Shown one piece after another: positions 26,501-37,926 of a DNA stretch of 64,000 nt (positions are counted from its first letter, which is position 1; every line of letters starts with the position of its first letter). Both the position numbers and the translations under genes were made by a program. This DNA comes from Rhodamnia argentea. Taxonomy: Eukaryota > Streptophyta > Magnoliopsida > Myrtales > Myrtaceae. The notes below the pieces were generated by a model. It was not told where the DNA came from, made no database searches, and worked only from the letters and a program-made list of their open reading frames with translations. The stretch is from positions 31,006,934 through 31,070,933 of the forward strand of contig NC_063151.1 of assembly GCF_020921035.1 (NCBI RefSeq), in the 5' to 3' direction.

Positions 26501-29342
26501 CAAAATCCTCAGTATAAGCATATGTGCATGAGTACGTAGGAAAAAAACACCATAAACCGATCCCCTATATATTGAGAAACTAGAGACTAGGGATATCTGA
26601 AGTGTGAACCGCTAGGCGCTTATAAAAGAGGGCCAAATTGCCACTTCAAATCAACACATACAAAATAACTATTGAAAGTAGCCTCGGTTTAAAACAAGAA
26701 CGTGGTTATAGATATATCATAACAGTTGAATTGCATGACATAGACTTAAATCTTCATACTCGATTGTATTATATTAAGTCTTACGTGAGAAAAGATGAAA
26801 TGGATTTTGAAACGTTCAATTACTCGAATGTATCAACAGAATCCATTTTTCAGGCACAACAAGAATTAGTATTCCCAACTTTTCTCGGAGGGACTTGCAG
26901 TTATTGTGGAAATTCCATTTTTCCTACCATTAGTATCTTCCTTAGAAAGGAAAGAAATAGCAAAATCTCATAATTTACGATCAATTCATTCCATATTTCC
27001 TTTTTTAGAGGGCAAATTTTCACATTTAGATTATGTGTGGGATGTACTAATGCCCTATCACATCCATTTAGAAATCTTGGTTCAAACCTTTCGCTAATGG
27101 GTGAAAGACGCCTCTTCTTTGCATTTATTATGTTTCTTTCTCCACAAGTATTGGAATAGTCTTATTTCTCCAAAGAAACATATTCCCATTTTTTCAAAAG
27201 GGAATCCAAGATTATTCTTGCTCCTATATAATTCTCATTTGTGTGAATTCGAATCTATCATTTTTTTTTCTCCGTAATCAATCTTCTCATTTACGGTCAA
27301 CATCTTCTGGAATCTTTTTTGAGCGAATCAAGGAAGATGTACGGTCTAATGAGGCTACTATGAAATATTTACTCATGGGTGGGGCAAGCTCTTCTATTTT
27401 GGTTCATGATTTCTCTTGGCTATATGGTTCATCCGGGGGAGAGATCGAGCTTCAAGATATAGTGAATGGTCTTATCAATACACAAATGTATAACTTTCAA
27501 AGAAAAATTAAAGAAATACTCTCAAAAACATTATTACGGTCATTAATTTAACAGGACCATGTCCAGGCACTACATGCAAAGGACCATAACTGATGCAGAG
27601 TATGCAGAAGTGTCCCTTGCCAGAGTAGTTCATGCAGCAGGATTTTCAAAATGGAGGAGCAGATTTCTAGTAAATTGGACAAACTGAAGAACCATAAAAG
27701 AAGATGACATATTGCTTCGTTCTTACATAAAAAGTACCTCTAATTGCCGCAAAGTGTCAGTAAGCAACCACTGCTTCTGTTTAAGCAGCAGCAGCTGGCT
27801 CTGCAGAGAAGCAAACTCACTCCTCATAATCTGCTCGCTGTCCACAATGGCAGCCTCACGCAAACCCTCTTCCTGAAGCCTCTGCCTCAACTTTTCAGTT
27901 GACACAGCCACATTGTCCATTGGAGCCATGAGCTCACTGTTGGACATTCTTGGAAACATGTCCTTGACAGCCTGCAATGCTTCCATCCATGTCAATCGAT
28001 CTTCCCGCGTCTCTGCCCTTAAGTGAAGCCTTTTGGTTCCCGTGAAAATTGAAAACCTCTTGTCATCTGACTTACTTTCCCGGATAGATGAAACCTACCA
28101 GGACATTTGTAAAGGAGGAACCCATAATTAGACAGACACTGCGACTCAAATGATGCCGACCAACGCATAAAGATAGTTAACTGGTTCGATAATCACATGG
28201 TCTCTCAAATCAATGGTCAACAAATTGCGAGAAAATAGTGAAAAGCTGAACATAAACCCTAGTGTCGATTTGGAAACAGGGAATTACTTAACCAATAAAT
28301 AAAGCTGTTCAATTAGGAACGAAGGGGAAAGAAGTCAAAAAGAAAATAATCTATGAACTACTTAATGTGAATCTAGTTAATTTGACTACGAAATCCTATT
28401 TGCTTATCATTACGGTGGAAATCATTAAGTAGGTAGTCGTTGTATACTCTCAACATGAAATTTGCACACAATGGTATCAAATTGGACGAAAACAACGGAT
28501 GAACCAGAAAAATTAAAGAAAATAAGCAACATTTTAGAATTGATGAGATCACTTCATAAAGCGAAATGAAGCTCCAGATACATACAAGTGAATAAATGCA
28601 TAGACAAGGTGAACCCGCTCAATAGTGTCTTGTCAGCGTAAGAGTTGAGCTACATCTCATCGTGAATCTGACTGGAACAGGATCGAGACCAATGGAACTA
28701 GCGACACACGCAGACTCCAGCTCGACGGAAACCACAAACAATAAATCGAACATGCGATTACAAGTTGAATAAAATCATGACGGAATCACGGGCAGTTCCT
28801 CGTACCTTGAGATGAATTTCACCGAAAGGCTTACGCCGAAGCTGCGATCGGCCATGGGAAGTCCTGGAGGCCCTCCTCATCGATTCTTCACCTATAACCT
28901 TCGATCCCCTCTCCGTCTCCTGGTTAACCGCGATTTTATCAGGTCCATGTATTTTGTAATACGACAACACCCCGTCCTGCAACACAAACCACCTCGGCCT
29001 CCAGCCTTTACCGTAATTCACCCACTTGTACAGCATTCCCGATATGCCGTTCCCCACGATGTCGTTAACCTTCACCTCGACCGCGGGCTGCTCCCTCGCC
29101 GACGGCATCCGCGCCATCCCCGCTTCCGGCGTTGACCGCTGGCTGAGCCGGTTCTGATCTCCGCAGCTGATCCTGGCGTGGCTGTGGCTGCGGCTGTGGC
29201 TCTGGCCGTGGTTGGGGAAGTGGTTGCCAAGCCGGACGGCCGGATCGGATCTGGTGGCGGCGGAGGACATGGAGAGGTGGGAGGAAAGGACCGGGGAGGG
29301 CTTGTGATCGGAGACTGGAGAGACGCAGCAGCATGGGTTCAT
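21372..29342 (-). CDS. ORP1C: Oxysterol-binding protein-related protein with PH domain (ORP1C-like)
   Basis: Ten exons, highest coordinate first: 28806-29342, 27738-28094, 25713-25812, 25002-25450, 24314-24469, 23798-23965, 23586-23726, 22715-22945, 22061-22174, 21372-21539. They join in frame to 806 residues, the size of Arabidopsis ORP1C as I recall it (about 814). The protein should bind and move sterols or phosphoinositides at membrane contact sites. A disordered N-terminus starting MNPCCC is followed by a PH domain from about residue 101 ([19 protein letters not shown]), a helical region (180-298), an acidic stretch with EEETDDE, and the lipid-binding ORD from about 436. The family fingerprint EQVSHHPP appears as EKVSHHPM (532-539), the form I remember for this plant clade. 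The ORF reaches 29501 only through a GTG; ATG at 29342 gives the family-typical start. Exon 3 (100 nt) is small and easily missed by gene callers. Intron 2 holds a plastid insertion. Confidence 0.95.
23553..23582 (-). repeat. (TC)n microsatellite just inside ORP intron 7
   Basis: On the gene strand a tract of about 15 CT/TC units begins three bases after the intron 7 donor (GTTTC at 23585). The donor departs from the GTAAG consensus, so the pyrimidine tract sits where U-rich splicing enhancers act. The link to splicing is inference. Confidence 0.9.
26800..27328 (+). pseudogene. matK: Plastid-derived matK fragment (NUPT) in ORP intron 2
   Basis: Plus-strand translation gives matK stretches in order: ITRMYQQN (from 26819), [72 protein letters not shown] and [17 protein letters not shown]. 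matK is the plastid group II intron maturase. This copy is dead: an internal deletion removes residues after MYQQN, stops replace the codons after HNKN (TAG) and after VQTFR (TAA), and there are small deletions near 27150. Only the middle of the gene is present. It lies on the strand opposite the host gene. Confidence 0.9.
27329..27495 (+). pseudogene. ndhB: Plastid-derived ndhB fragment joined to matK
   Basis: From about 27329 the plus strand reads [35 protein letters not shown] and [18 protein letters not shown], a central piece of plastid ndhB (NDH complex subunit 2). Homology stops after MYN at about 27493; the next 60 bases are unassigned. In plastomes matK sits in the large single-copy region and ndhB in the inverted repeat, so their direct joining shows rearrangement before or during insertion. 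Confidence 0.88.
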
Positions 29343-29540
29343 GGGGCCGGCGGCGCGAGATCGGGAGCGCCGGTCCGGAGGCGGGGGAAGACCGCGGCGG
29401 TGGCGAGGGGCTTCGCCATCGAAGAGGCGGAATGCACCGGAGGCTGCAAGGGGGACGTCAATCGACCGATCACTGGAAGATCGACAATTGACGATGTCCA
29501 CGCAGAGGGAGGGAGAGAGAGAGTAATTGTTATATACGAT
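29343..29540 (-). promoter_or_regulatory. ORP 5' UTR and candidate TATA box
   Basis: On the gene strand TATATAAC (plus coordinates 29529-29536) lies about 190 bp before the ATG and is followed by a CT-rich stretch typical of plant leaders. A start of transcription near 29500 would give a leader of about 160 nt. Sequence-only inference. Confidence 0.4.
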
Positions 29541-30451
29541 ACGAGTTATGCGTGCCGGTTAGAGAGAAAGAGAGAGAGAGAGAGAAGGGGTGCGGGAGGA
29601 GGTGGGGCGATAATTGCTATAAACAAGCAAGTGGCGGGATAAAGCGCGGAGGGGGGGAATTTTCCGGCGACGTTGGTTGTGATGACGTGGCGGAGACGGT
29701 GACGAGGGCCGTTGGTTCAGTGATTGATTGGTTGCGAAGCCTTTTCTTGATCGGACGGCGGTGGGGGAATGGTAAGGTGCGGACGGTGTGTAGGAACACG
29801 TGCGAGGAGGCCAGGCCGGCACAACCTGAGGTGAGGTGAGCGGAGGGACGTGTCGGGCATGTCCCTGTGAGCGACGCGTGGACTGGTCAAAACTAGAATA
29901 ATACCCGGCGTGAAGCTATAATTGCTATTGCTGGTTTCGTTGACCACTCTCGTGTAATACGACGATCCTACGTGATCATAGACTACCGAGCAAGGAGAAA
30001 AATACTGAAAGCTATCTAGAAAGTTTAAAAGTTAAAAATACCAAATCACAAATACACATCATGTCTTTCGATTCCTTTTTTTATTTTTTTTTGTAATTTC
30101 GAGATGATAGATCATCTACTTACTTTATTTATTTATTATTGCCGTGTCATTATTATCATCACCACGCTGAAATTTGAATTTGTGGCGCGTCGTGTGCCCG
30201 GAAGGAAAAAGAAACTTAAAAAATACCCATAAGAAATATATATTATATATTTGTTCGTACATAACTACTTCCGTCCTCGGTTAAGTTTTTTTTTTTTCCT
30301 TTCAATAAATTTCTATATAGTAATTTAAGTTTGGTAAAAGTAATAAAAGATTTGGAAGTAAAAAGGGTGACAAGACACCGGGATTGAGAGATTTTATTGA
30401 TCATTTCGGGATTATGAATGATGAATTTAGTTATGCATGCAATTCTTTTAC
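29541..30451. other. Upstream region of ORP gene, intergenic
   Basis: GC-rich to about 29880 with a GA tract at 29565-29585, then AT-rich. No ORF with recognisable content on either strand. Confidence 0.5.
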
Positions 30452-31095
30452 GGAGAATATTACCAAAAAAGTCATAAATTTATTTTAATTATATCAATTT
30501 AGTTATAATTTTTTTTTATCACTCGAGTCCTAAACCTTTTGTATTTGTGCTTGTTTAGTCCATCATGGTAATTTTGGTGGGGAATCGCTACCATGAATGC
30601 TAGTCGTATCACGTGGCGCGGCCAAGGCCGACATTAATAATTGTTAATAATATTTACCTTTTTTCAATTTTCAATTTATCTTATATTTTCTTTTCTTTGT
30701 TTTTTTCTTTCTTACTATATCCGGCTAGGGTCGTCAAGCTCTCATCCGACCCTTGCTGGCATCCTAAGAGGCGTGACCGACATTGATGTCAACAATTTTT
30801 AATAATATTTATTCATTTTTCTTTTCTTTGTTCTTTTTTCTTACTATGCCCAACTGTCGAGCCATCGCCCGACCCTCGCCGGCCACGGGCGAGGATCGGG
30901 ACACCTTGCCTGGCCTCGCTAGCTACTTTAAATGAAAAAGAAAAGAAAAATAAAATAAAACTATTATTAAAAATCATCTACGACAATACGGGTCGTGCTA
31001 CATAGAACGGGCCAGTATCCACATCAACGATTTTTTATCAAAGTTGAACGGATGAACCGAAATGACATAAATGTAAAATGTCTATGACTTATTGG

Positions 31096-31142
<47 letters not shown>

Positions 31143-31170
31143 TTGACACGATTGAAATAGGCCTAGCATA
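30452..31170. mobile_element. Foldback Mutator-like MITE, copy 4
   Basis: The left end reads GGAGAATATTACCAAAAAAG, close to the family terminus. The element shows the family order: arm, cgctaccatg/cacgtgg module, pyrimidine tract, GC-rich core (30720-30925, with a second part-copy of the arm module at about 30780-30840), purine tract, mirrored arm. The right end is broken by a (TA)n tract at 31098-31136, and arm-like sequence resumes after it. No target duplication is visible. Confidence 0.7.
31098..31136. repeat. (TA)n microsatellite inside MITE right arm
   Basis: About 19 TA units separate two pieces of the right arm of MITE copy 4. Confidence 0.95.
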
Positions 31171-32340
31171 TTATCCGTGCGTTTATGGTCCCCGTTCTGA
31201 AATCCCCAGTACTGTAATTTTGCAATTCCGTTTCTCGAACTTCCATTTTTTTTTTCCTTCCTTGCGCGCTCGTTTTTATGAATATTGAACTTTACTATCA
31301 TATGTCGCGAGAGCCATCAATCCCCGTGTTCGATTCGTTTTTTCCAAGTCCCCGACGAACTTGCACACGCATGATGGCGCAAGAAGGCATCGAATTGCAC
31401 CGTCTTTGGCTTTTTAGAGAGACAGGAATGGGTTCCTATTCTCATTCTGAAATTGATTCTAAGCCCCATTATTCCGTGTGAAAACGCTTTGGCACATTTG
31501 AAAAGCATAATCGCGAGGTGTGTATCCACGCCGCACTACGTCGACTCCACGCCAGAATTTGCCGTTGAAATTCGAGGGCTCCAATGCATATAATCACGTG
31601 ACTTGCCCCCTCAAAATTTGTATTTTTAAAGCTAATACTTTGGTATTAGAAGACATATTTACAAAACTCGGCGATTCGGGCACGTCATTTCTCCGTTCCC
31701 TTTTTTCCGTTTCACACAACGGGACCGATGCTTCATGCTCCATCTGGCCTGGATCAAAACGACGACAGAGCATGGTCCCATAGTTAACTCGAGAAAGAAT
31801 GTCCGTTTAAGGATCCAGAACGAGCGCTAGATCAATTACGAAATCTCGGCTCGGCTTGACTTGACTTGACGCCAACTTACCAATTAATGTATGTGCGCAT
31901 GTATTAAAATTCATCTACAATTATGACGTCACTCTTCGAAAAGATGACGGCATTGGAAATTTGACCTTAAAAAAAAAAAAAAAAGGATGCCTTTGCGTTG
32001 GAGAATTATGCCCTCGAATCGAAGAGATGCGGAACATTCTCAACTCGGTTGCAGCCGATTGGCAGAACCTCTTTTTTCTTTTTATTTTTTTCCTACCCAC
32101 TTAGCAATATTATAAATAATTTTTAAAACTCAAGAATTATTGCTAAGTCCGCACTTCAAAACGTAAGGCGCCCCGCAAACTTAGGCGATTGGACGACAAG
32201 GCTTTCCTTTGCAAAACAGCAAGCTCCGACAGCAATGGCATCAAGGAATCGTGGAATCTTCGCTTTTGGTGGATTCCTCCTAGCCTTGGACATTCGTAAA
32301 CGAATATTTAATTCGGGGGCTACAATCGGGAAAAAGCGTG
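31171..32340. other. Intergenic, nothing recognised
   Basis: Short ORFs only, none with a recognisable domain. A poly-A run lies at about 31969-31985. Confidence 0.5.
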
Positions 32341-32452
32341 TTTAGGACTGAATTGATACAAATGTAAAAGGTTTATAACTGAATTGGCAACAATGTAATG
32401 AGTTTAAGACTGAATTAGCACAGATGCTATAAGTTTATGGGCTTTTTCGACA
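32341..32452. mobile_element. Orphan right-arm fragment of the foldback MITE family
   Basis: The motif tttaggactgaattg and variants of it recur three times here, matching the right arms of the complete MITE copies. No left arm or core is present. Confidence 0.6.
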
Positions 32453-32730
32453 CTTCTCTGCATTACACTGGTATTGGTTATGATCGCAACTCGTGTCCGT
32501 AATGCGTAAATTCGGAATTTATTCGTGAAGCTTTGTCTATTTTGATTGTCCGTATTGCATATATCATGTTCGATGGTGAACGAGAAGGCGGTTTCTTTGA
32601 AAATGAAGGGCGTGCAGCAAATGTTCTTATTCTCTGGAATATGCTTATAAGCTTGATGATTGTGTCCGGTTTATGTGCTATAAATGTGCGGCAAAGAAAA
32701 CAAGGTATTACAAATGTCTTTGTTGTCTTG

Positions 32731-32956
32731 GAGAAAATTACTAAAAAAATCCTAAACCTATTGCCAATTCAGTTCTAATTTTTTTTTTTCATATTATGCC
32801 ACCGAATGGCCAAGCCAACGCCGGACAAAATTGATCGGATAGACTGAATCGGCATAATTAAAGAAAGTTTATAACTAAATCGGTAAAAAAAAAAGATTTG
32901 CTACTGAATTAACACAATTATTATAGATTTAGGACTTTTTTTTTGGTAATTTTCCC
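32731..32956. mobile_element. Short Mutator-like MITE, copy 6 (226 bp, near-intact ends)
   Basis: The termini GAGAAAATTACTAAAAAAATCC and, at the right, GGTAATTTTCCC are inverted repeats. GTTGTCTTG (32722-32730) and GTTGTCTAG (32957-32965) flank the element and agree at 8 of 9 positions, the target duplication length of Mutator elements. The internal part is much shorter than in other copies, so this is a deletion derivative. It is the best evidence for classing the family. Confidence 0.85.
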
Positions 32957-32965
32957 GTTGTCTAG

Positions 32966-33728
32966 TGGAAAAATGGTGAGGTCTTGTGAACTCTAGGCTG
33001 GTCAAAACGTGCGGATTTGACTCGTGAGAGCTATCCACATGTGGTGAATTGACGGAAGGAATATGTACAAGCTGAGCGATGTACGTTAGTGTCAAAGCAA
33101 AACCATGACGGTGGCGTCTCACATCAACCACACACGAAATGATGGAAGTCTTCTTGTAGTTGGATCTCCAAGTTTTTGGAATGCTCCAAATTCTACTTGA
33201 GCCTTCAAATCCCGATTAATACCAGCAAAAATATCTCTGAACAAAGATTACTATTGGAAAAATATATAAAAGATGTGGCCAACAAAACAAAAATTGTAAT
33301 TACATAGATAATTGTTCCTCCCCCGGGAAGAGCAGGGGTGGATGAAACGGAAGCGAGAATGTCGGTAATTTATGTTTGGAGTTTCATGAAAATTAAGGTA
33401 TCGAGAAACTATAGACTGGTCAACCTCTTATGCAAATTTGTCGCCCCCTTTATTGACTTAGATGTTACCCTTTGACGTTTGAAATATGTTTCGTACGATA
33501 AGATTCACTTTTTTCTCTCGGGCAGGAAGTCCTTTCATGCACATGAAAATACAGAAAGACAAAAATTTGCTTTCGGTGTCTTGTTACGTGACCAATTCAC
33601 ATTAGGTTATTGCACACTCGATGCACATTCTTGTCGTTTTGACCAGGACTAACCAATTTTATTGATAGTCCACGTGAATTACAGCACGCATACCCACGTT
33701 GACTTTGATGCATGAGCGGAATAATAAC
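32966..33728. other. Intergenic, nothing recognised
   Basis: No gene, RNA or repeat could be supported in this stretch. Confidence 0.5.
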
Positions 33729-34672
33729 ACAAATGACCATTGAACTTTAATCCGATATACTCGTTCGAGAACTTTTGATTTGTACTATATGATTCCTAAA
33801 ATTTCGTCCACTATGCAATATCGTGTTATATTTGGTCAATAAATTATCGATAACTTTTCAATATAGTTCATAGATTACATTAAAAATTGAGGGACCACAT
33901 TGAATATTGGATGAGAAAAGTACCAAAAAAGTTTTAAACCCATTGTATTGATATCAACTCAGTCCTAAATCTTTTGATTGGACTAATTCAGTTCTAATGT
34001 TCTTGTATCGGTGCCAATTGAGTCTATTCGACCGGTTTTGATCGGAATTCGCTAACGTGGACGTCGACCGTACTTTTATTAGAATGTCTCTTGAAAGTTG
34101 AATTCATCTTGAGCAGTAGTTCTTGACGTTGATATTTTTTTAATAATATCTCGATATTATTTTAATTATTTAATATTTTTTGGGTTTTTTCTTTCTTATT
34201 CTAGGTGAGGGCCGTGATGCCCTTGCTTGATCTGGGTGAGGTCGCAATTCTCGGATAGTGCGACCTTGCCTAGATTGGGCGAGGCTTGTGAGCCTTGCCA
34301 AACCTCAGCTATAAGGAGGAAAAAAAAGAAGAAGAACAAAAACGAAAGGAAAAAAATTTAAAAAAATTATTAAAAAATTACAAATTTTATTAATAATGCC
34401 AATGTCGGTCTTGACCGTGTCATGTAGGATGGCCGACATCCACGTCAATGATTTTTTTATCAAAATTGACCGGATGAACTCAATTGGTACCATTGCAAAA
34501 AGGTTAATTGGTCCAATCAAAATGTTTATGACCGAATTGGTATAAATACAATAGGTTTATGACTTTTTTTTGTGTTTTTCTTAACAATGGATCAAAATTT
34601 GAGAATCACATCAAATAAATTAAAAGTTCACCAACAGTGTTTTTTATTAGACTAAAATTTAAGAGCTATTTG
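33729..34672. mobile_element. Older TIR element interrupted by MITE copy 7
   Basis: The left part (33729-33912) and the reverse complement of the right part (34593-34672) are similar (acaaatgaccattgaacttt against gcaaatagctcttaaatttt). The two halves are separated by the complete foldback MITE at 33913-34583, so this element was there first. Confidence 0.5.
33913..34583. mobile_element. Foldback Mutator-like MITE, copy 7, nested
   Basis: The left end is GAGAAAAGTACCAAAAAAG and the right end is its inverted, degenerate counterpart. Flanks ATATTGGAT (33904-33912) and ACAATGGAT (34584-34592) match at 7 of 9. Internal order is as in the other copies, with a GC-rich core rich in gcgagg/cctagat motifs at 34204-34310 between T-rich and A/G-rich tracts. 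Confidence 0.8.
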
Positions 34673-34692
34673 CCTCAATTTTTTTTCCCATT

Positions 34693-35068
34693 CTTAGAAA
34701 ACAACTGATATTTCACCTCACAAAATAGTATTGTAAATAATTGACGGTGGATTTGAAAGTCTTCTAATTTAGAGATTGACACATGGTTACATAAGCATTT
34801 GGAGAGTCACGACCCACACGAACAACCTCGTATAGTTGCACGTTGTTTAGAGTCCTACGTAATATCAACCCCCACCCCGACACATGTTGGCCCACAAAAG
34901 GTCTATTCCATGCGATTAACCAAAGAACATCGGGACCACAACCGATTAGCAACTTTGCACTTTATTTGATACTTAAGAAGAGACCTTAACGCAATCATCT
35001 CGTGTTAATTCTTTCCTCACCACAGCAAATTCGTGTCGATCCTTATGCATCAGATCTTGTTCGATGCC
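34693..35068. other. Intergenic, nothing recognised
   Basis: No gene or repeat supported. Confidence 0.5.
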
Positions 35069-35545
35069 ACTTCCGTTCCCTCCTCGTGACGTGAATAACA
35101 AGAAACCGCGGCATGACGAGAGAACCTACTTTAGTCGAGCGCTGCTTTAAACTTACGAAATACTCCACCAATCCCATATTGCTAATAAAACAAGGGCCGA
35201 ATCTCAAGTACCGCATCCTTGTTATGCTAAGCTTATATCCCAGTCTAAAGTCGGCGTCAACATTGATTGAATTGAATTAGTAAAAATATAAAAAATCATG
35301 ACTTTACTTCCGTTCCCTCCTCGTGACGTGAATAACAAGAAACCGCGGCATGACGAGAGAACCTACTTTAGTCGAGCGCCACTTTAAACTTACGAAATAC
35401 TCCCACCAATCTTATATTGCTAATAAAACAAGGGCCGAATCTCAAGTACCGCATCCTTGTTATGCTAAGCTTATATCCCAGTCTAAAGTCAGCGTTAACA
35501 TTGATTGAATTGAATTAGTATAAATATAAAAAATTATGACTTTTT
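35069..35545. repeat. 237-bp tandem duplication
   Basis: The unit starting ACTTCCGTTCCCTCC at 35069 is repeated directly at 35306 with only a handful of differences in the whole unit. The 3' end of each unit (attgaattgaattagta...) resembles the arm of the foldback MITE family. No coding content. Confidence 0.92.
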
Positions 35546-36109
35546 TGGGTAATTTTTTCGAATTTGGACCATGCGGCGATATGTCATGTGTTCAAAATGG
35601 GCACGAACTCGAGTTCATACACGCAATGACGAGGACGAGGGGCCAACCAAACCAAAGAGAGGGACAAAGCTGGTGCAGATGAGTACATGTGTCGGACGCA
35701 GAAAGCCCATCAAGCAACAAAAGCCAAGTGTTTTCGTGAGTCACGCAAGAGCATCTGTCGCGTCCCATTCAATCAAGTGGCAAAATGGGGTCTTCTCTCG
35801 ACACGACGCTCTTTTTGCAGCCTTTTTTCTGAAGGACGAGAAGGAGAAGGAGAAGGAGAAGGAGAAGCAAGAATGAAAGACCCTCGCAACCTGAGTGCAA
35901 TTCCATGTCGTGATGGCGACAGGGCCTGCCACGTGGACAAACCACTTGACAGGTTGTAGTGCAGTGTAGCCATCTCCAAATGATCAAAAGTCGCTTGGAA
36001 GTTGGAACTACCCTAGCCTTTTTCTTTTGTGAATATTTTTCTGGTCGGTGAGAAGCAGAACTTGAAACTACCGAGCTTGAATGGTGGGAGCTTTTTTGCA
36101 TGTGAAGCA
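35546..36109. other. Intergenic; weak 101-codon ORF only
   Basis: An ATG-initiated ORF at 35571-35876 on the plus strand ends in a (GAGAAG)n low-complexity tail (about 35838-35866) and has no recognisable domain. I do not call it a gene. Confidence 0.5.
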
Positions 36110-36850
36110 GGCAAAACCACAAAAAAATAAAATAAAAATTTTCAACTATATCAAGTTAGTCACATTTTCGTATTGATACAAATTGAGTCCATCTATCTAA
36201 TTTAAACAGGAAATTGCTAATGTGTATACTGACCATCTTACGTGATATGACTGTCGTTGATATAAACATCTTTAATAAATCTTTTGAATTATTTTATTTA
36301 TTTTTTTCCATGGCTCGTGTCTGCAACAACATAGGCCATGGCTGGTAAGGGTGAGCACCGGCAAGGTCGCCTTGGCCCGGGCGAGGGTCGGCCTCGCCGA
36401 TGCTTGCCCTTGCCTAGGCGAGGCCCGACGAGGCCCACCCTCGCTGTCCACGGGCGTTGCACAGACCACGGAAGAAAAAGGAAGAAAGAAATTCAAAAAT
36501 ATATTAAGGGGGTGCAAATCCATAATAGGCACATAGAAATTATTGTATGCCAAATAACATCAAAGGTGTTGGTTTCAGAGGATGGAATGTCTATTTTTTT
36601 TTTACCTAGAGAACTAATTAGATTGTTGCAAGCAACGTGAAAACATTAAAAAAAAAAAAAATACAAGTAAGTTCCAGCCGTGTCACATAAAAAGGTGGGC
36701 GTTCATGTCGGCAACTTCCAACCCGATTTCTTGAATGTGCTCAATTGATAGTAATGTAAAAAATTTTAGGATTGAATTGACCCAATTGAAAGGTTTATGA
36801 TGAAATTGATGTAAATACAATAGATTTAAGCCTTTTTTGGTACTTTTTCC
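36110..36850. mobile_element. Foldback Mutator-like MITE, copy 8
   Basis: Flanks TGTGAAGCA (36101-36109) and GATGAAGCA (36851-36859) agree at 7 of 9. The right end, CCTTTTTTGGTACTTTTTCC, is the inverted family terminus. The GC core (36340-36470) carries alternating ggcgagg and cctcgcc motifs. The right half has an extra block of about 150 bp (36500-36660) not seen in the other copies. Confidence 0.78.
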
Positions 36851-36859
36851 GATGAAGCA

Positions 36860-37926
36860 TTGTTGGCTCCTCCTCTACTTTTCCATCACAAACGGTGGGC
36901 CAGTTTGCCCACCCCTCCGCACATGAAGGCCGAATCAAAGGGCCAGATGACCCGATAGCTCCTATCCCGAGTGCCCACACCCCAGCTCGGTTCAACCCGA
37001 TTCAGACAGAAGCATCTTGATTTAGCCAATTCCTAGGTAACGAGAACTATCTATTTAATCATAGTCACAAAACTGACATGGCGACATGAAAATTTGATTC
37101 ACTATTCGTATTATTTTTCGTTAATCAGACATTTAATATGGCGAAACTAGAAATATTTTAAGAAAATTCAGTAGCATTCCCGCTATTCCAATCTGGGCCG
37201 CATCTGAATTGCCAGATCCATTATTGTTTTTTACTGTTTTGGATGATTGTCTTGCTGATCCCCAACTACATAAGGGTTTCAGATGTTGCAAATTCTTCTT
37301 CAATCAACGAGGCATGCTATGTACTAGTGTGTTGAATTAAATCATGTATAGACATATTACAATAACGACTGCGACTGCCAGCTACTTTAGTGTTAAGACC
37401 AGGACAAAGCCCAAATAACGAAGGAACAATCTTCATCTTGCATGTTCCAGCATTACCGACAATGCTTTATGGGAGAATTCTTTACAAACAACTACCATAA
37501 CCAGCTATTTGCAAAGGAGATGCCACGAAATATGAAACAATCGAAGACTGGCGTGCAATGACATTGAATTGTCCCAATTGACTAGTGATTTGGTAACCCT
37601 GTCCCCTGAGATTCACGCCTAATGAATACATAAGGTCAACCTTATGTGCTCTATTGCAGGCAACCAAGCCAAAACATGATGTCCACAAGTTGGCCTCACT
37701 CTCGTGCTAAATGACAAATTTATCCAAACTTCTTTCCTGCCTGGGATGTTTTTTTTTTTGGTAAATAGATCGTGCCTGGGATGTTCTTTTTCTATTTTGC
37801 CAAAAAACGAAATGAAGACTAAAACATTATTTGAGAGTACTTAATTAACATTGAAGCAACAAGTCCTGAGAGATGCACGTGGTGCATGGTTTATATGCTC
37901 CGATTGGAGTGGGCAAGGAATCTTTT
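36860..37926. other. 3' flank of the biotin ligase gene
   Basis: Downstream of the HCS1 stop codon; the part nearest 37926 is probably 3' UTR. No other gene is seen. Confidence 0.5.

Noticed and set aside
29343..29501. ORP reading frame extended upstream to 29501
   Set aside because: The extension starts at GTG and is low in complexity; ATG at 29342 gives the family-typical MNPCCC start.
35571..35876. ATG-initiated 101-codon ORF
   Set aside because: Low-complexity Glu/Lys tail, no domain and no splice context; more likely chance.
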